A stretch of 64,000 nucleotides of DNA, taken from positions 1,612,001-1,676,000 of the forward strand of contig JAVHNS010000007.1 of assembly GCA_036872755.1 (NCBI GenBank), given 5' to 3'. The position numbers and the translations under genes are program-made. The DNA comes from Orbilia blumenaviensis. Its lineage: Eukaryota; Ascomycota; Orbiliomycetes; Orbiliales; Orbiliaceae. This document shows positions 58,876 through 64,000 of the stretch, piece after piece; the stretch's first letter is position 1, and every line of letters starts with the position of its first letter. A model generated the notes under the pieces. That model searched no databases and had not been told where the DNA came from. It worked only from the letters and a program-made list of their open reading frames with translations.

Positions 58876-61323
58876 GGCGAAGATGTTTATGACTTATATA
58901 GATGTCGATACTTATATATTTATTTTATTATATTTGAATGCGAGGGGTCGTAAGCTGTTTGTAGTAGGATTCCCTGACTGTCGTAATATATATGTACGAC
59001 GTCGAAATGGAACAGAGGAGTCGCCAAAGAATGTCCAGACACGCGCGTTCCGAGTGCCAGTAATATGTAATTTGAGTGGTGGCCGTTTGCAGCAGAATGT
59101 ACTGCTCCCTCTTATTATTTGTTTCTAGGATTGTGACTGATCCTTCTCACTGTGCGGTTTATGCAGGAGCTCTGGTGACGTGCCTGGTTTTCTGCGGGTT
59201 GACGAATTGGGTATAATGGCCAGGCCGGACTTTGGTGAGATCGGTGACTGGGTTGGACTAGACTGGTTAAAAGAGTGGTGCGGGAAAAAGTCCAAAGACG
59301 CAGTCAACGGATGAATCAATCGATAGTTTGTATTTGCAGGCTTCCCTGTTTTTCTGTATTTCTTATTTTTATGTTTTATATGTCGGGCGGACGAATCGTA
59401 GTAATGTGTGTATGTATGAATTTCGAAGAGGCCAGACAACCAGTGTATGATACCTCTAATGTGTTCTAGATCTTTCTCTTGTAGAATAATAATATACTAT
59501 ACTACGGATACGGATAGGTGTTCTTATCGATACTTGCAAAGGAATGTTTCTGTGGAGTAGTCAAGTACGAGGCGAGGCCTGAGATGAGATGAGATGAGAC
59601 GACCAAACGGAAGAACAGGACTGCGAGCGGGAGCGGATGGGGGACGAGACGTTTTTATGCCCCACGGTCTATGCTTATGTATGGATGTACTAGTATGTCT
59701 GGCCTCGAGTCTCCAGTACTTCCATACCCATATTAATTGGACTTTCAGAGTGGAAGGAGCAGCTTTACCACACAGTTTAACCAACCCAACCGAGTCCACC
59801 CGTGCTACTGGCTCTTGTTTCGCTCCTCGAACGCCTCCGTAACATGCTAGGCCCCTCGCGAAAAAGCAACCTCACCAGCCCATAACACATAGAAGTATAA
59901 CCCATAACTTTCTGTGCTACAACTTTCCTAACTCAACCCTGCCCGGCGCTGCTTCAGACTCCATACAAATCGAGCCTTGCCTGCCTACTGGGGCCTTACC
60001 ACTGGGAGCACAAACGGGCCTAACGCTGCTGCTGCTACTCAATGCAAGAACTAATAATTGCCTGCACGATGTGGGGCGTTGGGGGCGAAGAACAGGAATG
60101 CACGCCAGATTTAGACCCATGTCTGGAAGGAGGCGCAAATCTGTGGGTTTTTTTCACCGTTTGATTGGAGCAGCAAGGTCTCGCACCAAGAAGCACCGAC
60201 ATGCTCCCCAACTGCCGCCGCACTGAAAGGATGCTGAACGTCGACATCAGGAGCGGCGGTACATGTATGTACAGGCCGCGGGTACGTAAGACAGGTCCCT
60301 CCTTTCGCCTGCGATTCGATTGAATATCCTTATTTCTTTGCCAAAAATACTTTCGTTCTATGCATGTCTTGTAACCTATACTACACGGTACAGTAAAGTA
60401 CAGCATAAATATCAATTTGGCAGAAAGCCAAAGCAATTAATCTCCAATTGCCAAAAGGGTTTGTGCGCCATGACTATGGACGCTCGGTCCTGGACTCCGG
60501 CGGAGATATCCTCAAACTGGTCTGAATAACAGAAAGAAAGAAGGAAAGAATGAAAACAATTGTTAGCAAGAACGAGAATTGTCTCTATTGATACCTGTCG
60601 ATTATTCATCGACAAGAGAGCCATGAGAGATATATCTCTGTTACATCGTGCTTTTTCGCGACGGTATTCCCCAGACCGTCTAGCCTTCCTTACTGGTCGA
60701 CAGCGTCGGTGTGTGGTAACATGGGTGTTAAGCGGCAGCACTTTCCAAACACCTTCCCCTCAATCCGACCGGCTCCACAGTTTCACATACCAGACGTCTC
60801 TGTTAATTTCACACATGCCGTCTTCGGTAGACACGATACCGGGACCTCGATAAACACTTCCTAGAAAGCGCAAAGTCATGTCGATAACAGGTTTCCCTAT
60901 TGTGCTACCCTCCGTGATATCTCGCCAGATAATCTTACATGCACAAGCATTGACATCCATTGTTGATGCAACTGATTTTTATTTATTTATTTTTTCTCCG
61001 ATTTGTTTTGAGCAGTCATTGGCGTCCGGATGCAAGATTATCAGTTGGAGCTAATCGATGCAATAGCACTCAAAATGATCACAGGTCAACATACATATCT
61101 CCCAGGATTTCGCCTCCTTTCGTAATCTTGCTTGACAGTGGGGGCAAATTATCAACGCATTAACATGTTTTTGGGTACTTCGACGCCGAATGATGCCATC
61201 GGCAACCGATTGTCACATAGTTTCGATATACACAGTACAATCCTCAAGATCCTACAGTGGGCGTGATTGGATGGGGAATCCCGATGCCGAATTTCCTCTT
61301 AATATTTTAAAATATTTCCAAAG

Positions 61324-61364
<41 letters not shown>

Positions 61365-64000
61365 TGATAGGTCCCAGGTTCTATGTATCCAGGGTATTCA
61401 ATATTACCCATCAGCATACGGGAGCTAAGTTAGCTTGGACTAGTTGAGTCCAGAAAATATATCACCCAGAACGTGTACATTGCATAGCGTATGCAGGGTG
61501 CCTGTAATCAAAGTACCACAATACATACCTCGACCTCCCTATTTGCGACTGAAGCTGAAAATTTTTCTACGAAGATTCGTTGTTCGTTCTGGTGAAATGA
61601 GAGCTCGTCGACACCTTGCTTTCGATGCAAGGGAACAAGTTCTTTTTGATTAAACTCAATCTCCGAAATAGGGATTGTTGACAACTTCTTTTGATCTAGC
61701 GGAGCGACTAGAAGAACCATGTCGATTCCTGGAGTTGATTCGCGGGAAGAGTAATCAAACTTTACATCATCGAATATCTCCTTAACCACCTAGGCCAGGC
61801 CAGGAATGGGAGAAATGGGCCCTGACCCAATGCCGCCGTCATCACGAAGCGCGCGAATATGGAAATTTGTGCGGCGAGTCTTGTCGAACCCCAGAAGTGA
61901 GTTCTGGACGTTGATTCGCTCGCTTGGTCCAGCCAACAGCAGTCTCACAACAACAATGATCCAGAAGGCTGGGCCACCCAAAGCAAAGGCATTGAAAGCA
62001 CCACCCCTGTCAAATCCCAAAATAGAAGCTCGACCAGATTTAGGGTTTCCAGTTCTTCTTGAGCATGAGGATACTCGTCCTTGACCACTGGACGCACATC
62101 ATCAGTAATAGAAATCCGGATCAAGCTGATATGCAACTTAAACGAAATTACGATATGCAAACCCCCCCGCTTCACAGCTGAACTCGAGTACTCTAGAAAG
62201 TATCTCGAATATCATCTGGGGAAATACATGTATCGATCCTGTATCGATCCGATCCAACAGTTGCAGAATGGGTATCGACTTTCCATAACACCGGTTAAAA
62301 TGGTTCAATTATCCTACATATGGTCGGATTTCCCACTTTAAGGCGAAAATCTGTAGTAAGATTTTAGTACTACCCATTTAGGGTTTCCCGAATGTGTAAC
62401 ATAGCATCGAATGTCAAGTGGGCCGATGTTGACATGTTGGGATTATCGATTGATAATCTTGATAGTCCGTGCCGGCCTGGCCTGTCTACCTAGAAATTCT
62501 ATTATTAAGCATGGGGGGAGGCTCTTAGGTAGCCAGAGTTACGGAGTGGGAACTGCAGAAGTTTGGGGGGGAAGAGAGCCTAGCAGGAAGTCTGGTATAT
62601 ACCTTGGTAGTTTGGCCTCGTGCTTAGTTAAGACTTCACAGCCTGCGCCTAGCCCTCCCACACCGCATTGCACCTCACCTCGCCCTCAAAGATAACTCCA
62701 CATATGTTTATTAAACCACGCCCTGATCGCGAGATACATATTCATCAGCTTCTACAAAAGCCTAAATAGTACCCTGACATCTAGGTGATAATTTCAAATC
62801 CCAAATATGGGTATTATTCTGAGTTCTTTCCGGAAATTCCCAACACGATATCTATGGATATCGAGCCAAGTCAGCATAGTATTATACTAGTCGCTCTTGC
62901 TATAGCTATCTATCCAGGTATTTAATCGATGGCCGGATAGATAGACCGTTGAGCCTTTACTCAGCCGCAGCCCATAGGCTTTCAAAGCGGGATCTCGAAG
63001 GATGCAAGTTCCTTAGGAAACCCTGTAATTTTGTCGCGGGAGCACAGCATTGTACGATCACAACCGATATATGCATTAAATTGGCAAGTACTATACAAGC
63101 ATCGATGCATCGGCCTTCTAAGGTTCATTATAGTTTACGGAGCGCATTAAACCCATGGACTCAACCGTAAATTTTACTTGATGCATGTTTAGTATACAGA
63201 GGTTTAGTTTGTATACATATATGTATAACGTTGTTCTCATTTTGAGATAACGAGGCGGAGAAAATTCCGTCTATAGACGTCGACACCTATGGTTTGGTGC
63301 TCGGGTCCACTTTGAAGGTGGGATAATCCTATAATCAGGCGTACGCACCTGCACAAAGCCACCGCCATAGTCTCACAGTGTGTATCGGCGTCTCCAACTC
63401 CAACTCTCCAGGCCTTCATAACATTCTACAGTACACGGGATATACCATACACGGCTCACTCGGTGTACCCGAGTGGTAACCGGTACGTCGCACCGTTGTC
63501 ACAAATAATGTAGCTAGTACATGTTGGTAGATCTCAATCTGCTGAGACGTCCCGGATATTTCCATTAAGTGTCACCGGTCCTTTTGCATAAACGCCTGCA
63601 TAACTTGAGAATAAATCTGGTTGATGATCGATGATTAATTAATCGTAGCATGTAGGGGAAAGTTAATAGCAGCGGTGCAGCAGATGCCGCCCCGACTCTA
63701 ATAACGAGATATTGTCTTGAATCCTTATCTATACGGGAGTTAAACGTTGAGCCTTAGTTTAGATTAGGGGCTCGGTTTCAAAGGATCATTTGACATAAAT
63801 AGGAATCACTCCTACATAAAACGTTAAAACATGCCGATATGAGACATCAGTCAGTATGGGATCCGATTCCAAAAATACAACAACGCCTGAACATGCAGCC
63901 CTATACTGATCGGTGTATGTGCGATACATCGATGAGGATACGTCGAGACGTATCTTATATCTACTAACCAACCTACCGCTGAGTTTTACTGAGCGTAGTA
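58876..64000. other. Gene-poor right end of the window
   Basis: No gene could be supported. Two minus-strand stretches are noted as weak candidates: 60760-60960, with a possible GTATGT donor, and 61508-62020, one frame with a single in-frame TAG. Simple repeats: four GAGAT units near 59580-59600 and an A34 tract at 61327. The last 1.3 kb is AT-rich with only short frames. Confidence 0.45.
61327..61360. repeat. Poly-A tract (34)
   Basis: Thirty-four uninterrupted A, the longest mononucleotide run in the window. It is preceded by an AT-rich stretch with no identifiable retroelement or processed-gene sequence. Confidence 0.95.

Noticed and set aside
1..64000. tRNA genes, rRNA, CRISPR arrays, LTR pairs, transposases
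   Set aside because: Looked for by eye; no convincing cloverleaf, array, long direct repeat or transposase/reverse-transcriptase motif was found. tRNAscan-SE and LTR_FINDER would be decisive.

Overview
The window looks like nuclear chromosome sequence from a filamentous ascomycete. Genes are interrupted by short introns (about 50-140 bases) with GT...AG borders. The conserved proteins (a Srs2 helicase with a long disordered tail, a single-exon G1-type cyclin, Nat4, PIG-U, Sac1, mitochondrial bL36) are of fungal type. Secreted plant-cell-wall enzymes suggest a plant-associated or saprotrophic species. A leotiomycete is my best guess, but that is an inference and not something I can prove from the sequence.

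Layout. 0.3-1.8 kb: an EVE-domain protein (minus). 1.8-9.2 kb: mostly gene-free, except for a small mitochondrial LYR-motif (LYRM2-type) gene cut into tiny exons at 6.5-7.1 kb (minus). 9.2-23.1 kb: a dense housekeeping block holding Nat4 (+), the GPI-transamidase subunit PIG-U (-), the phosphoinositide phosphatase Sac1 (+, divergent from PIG-U), bL36m (+), the Srs2 helicase (-) and a G1/S cyclin (-). 23.1-25.3 kb is a long pyrimidine-rich (on the mRNA strand) region upstream of the cyclin. 25.3-32.7 kb holds nothing I can support.

32.8-42.7 kb is an accessory-type cluster: a five-exon secreted prepro-protein with a Kex2 site and a six-cysteine mature domain (+), a GH74 xyloglucanase with a threonine-rich linker and CBM1 (-), a secreted GH18 glycosidase with an unusual C-terminal tail (+), and a Crinkler-like P-loop NTPase with an altered Walker A motif (+). 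44.4-45.4 kb is a GPR1/FUN34/YaaH acetate transporter (-). 45.4-64 kb is gene-poor: a frameshifted and stop-ridden Zn2Cys6 transcription-factor relic (55.1-56.3 kb), a smaller unexplained coding relic (54.0-54.4 kb), one plausible disordered-protein gene rich in RRxS motifs (58.2-58.9 kb), and mononucleotide tracts.

How the parts relate. The housekeeping genes share no single pathway. PIG-U and Sac1, which fire divergently from about 750 bases, both act at the ER membrane. The 33-43 kb genes are secreted or effector-like functions of the sort found in environment- or host-facing loci; their joint regulation is a hypothesis. Exon structures were assembled by hand from reading frame, splice borders and family similarity. 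Where exon lengths are given, the phases close exactly.
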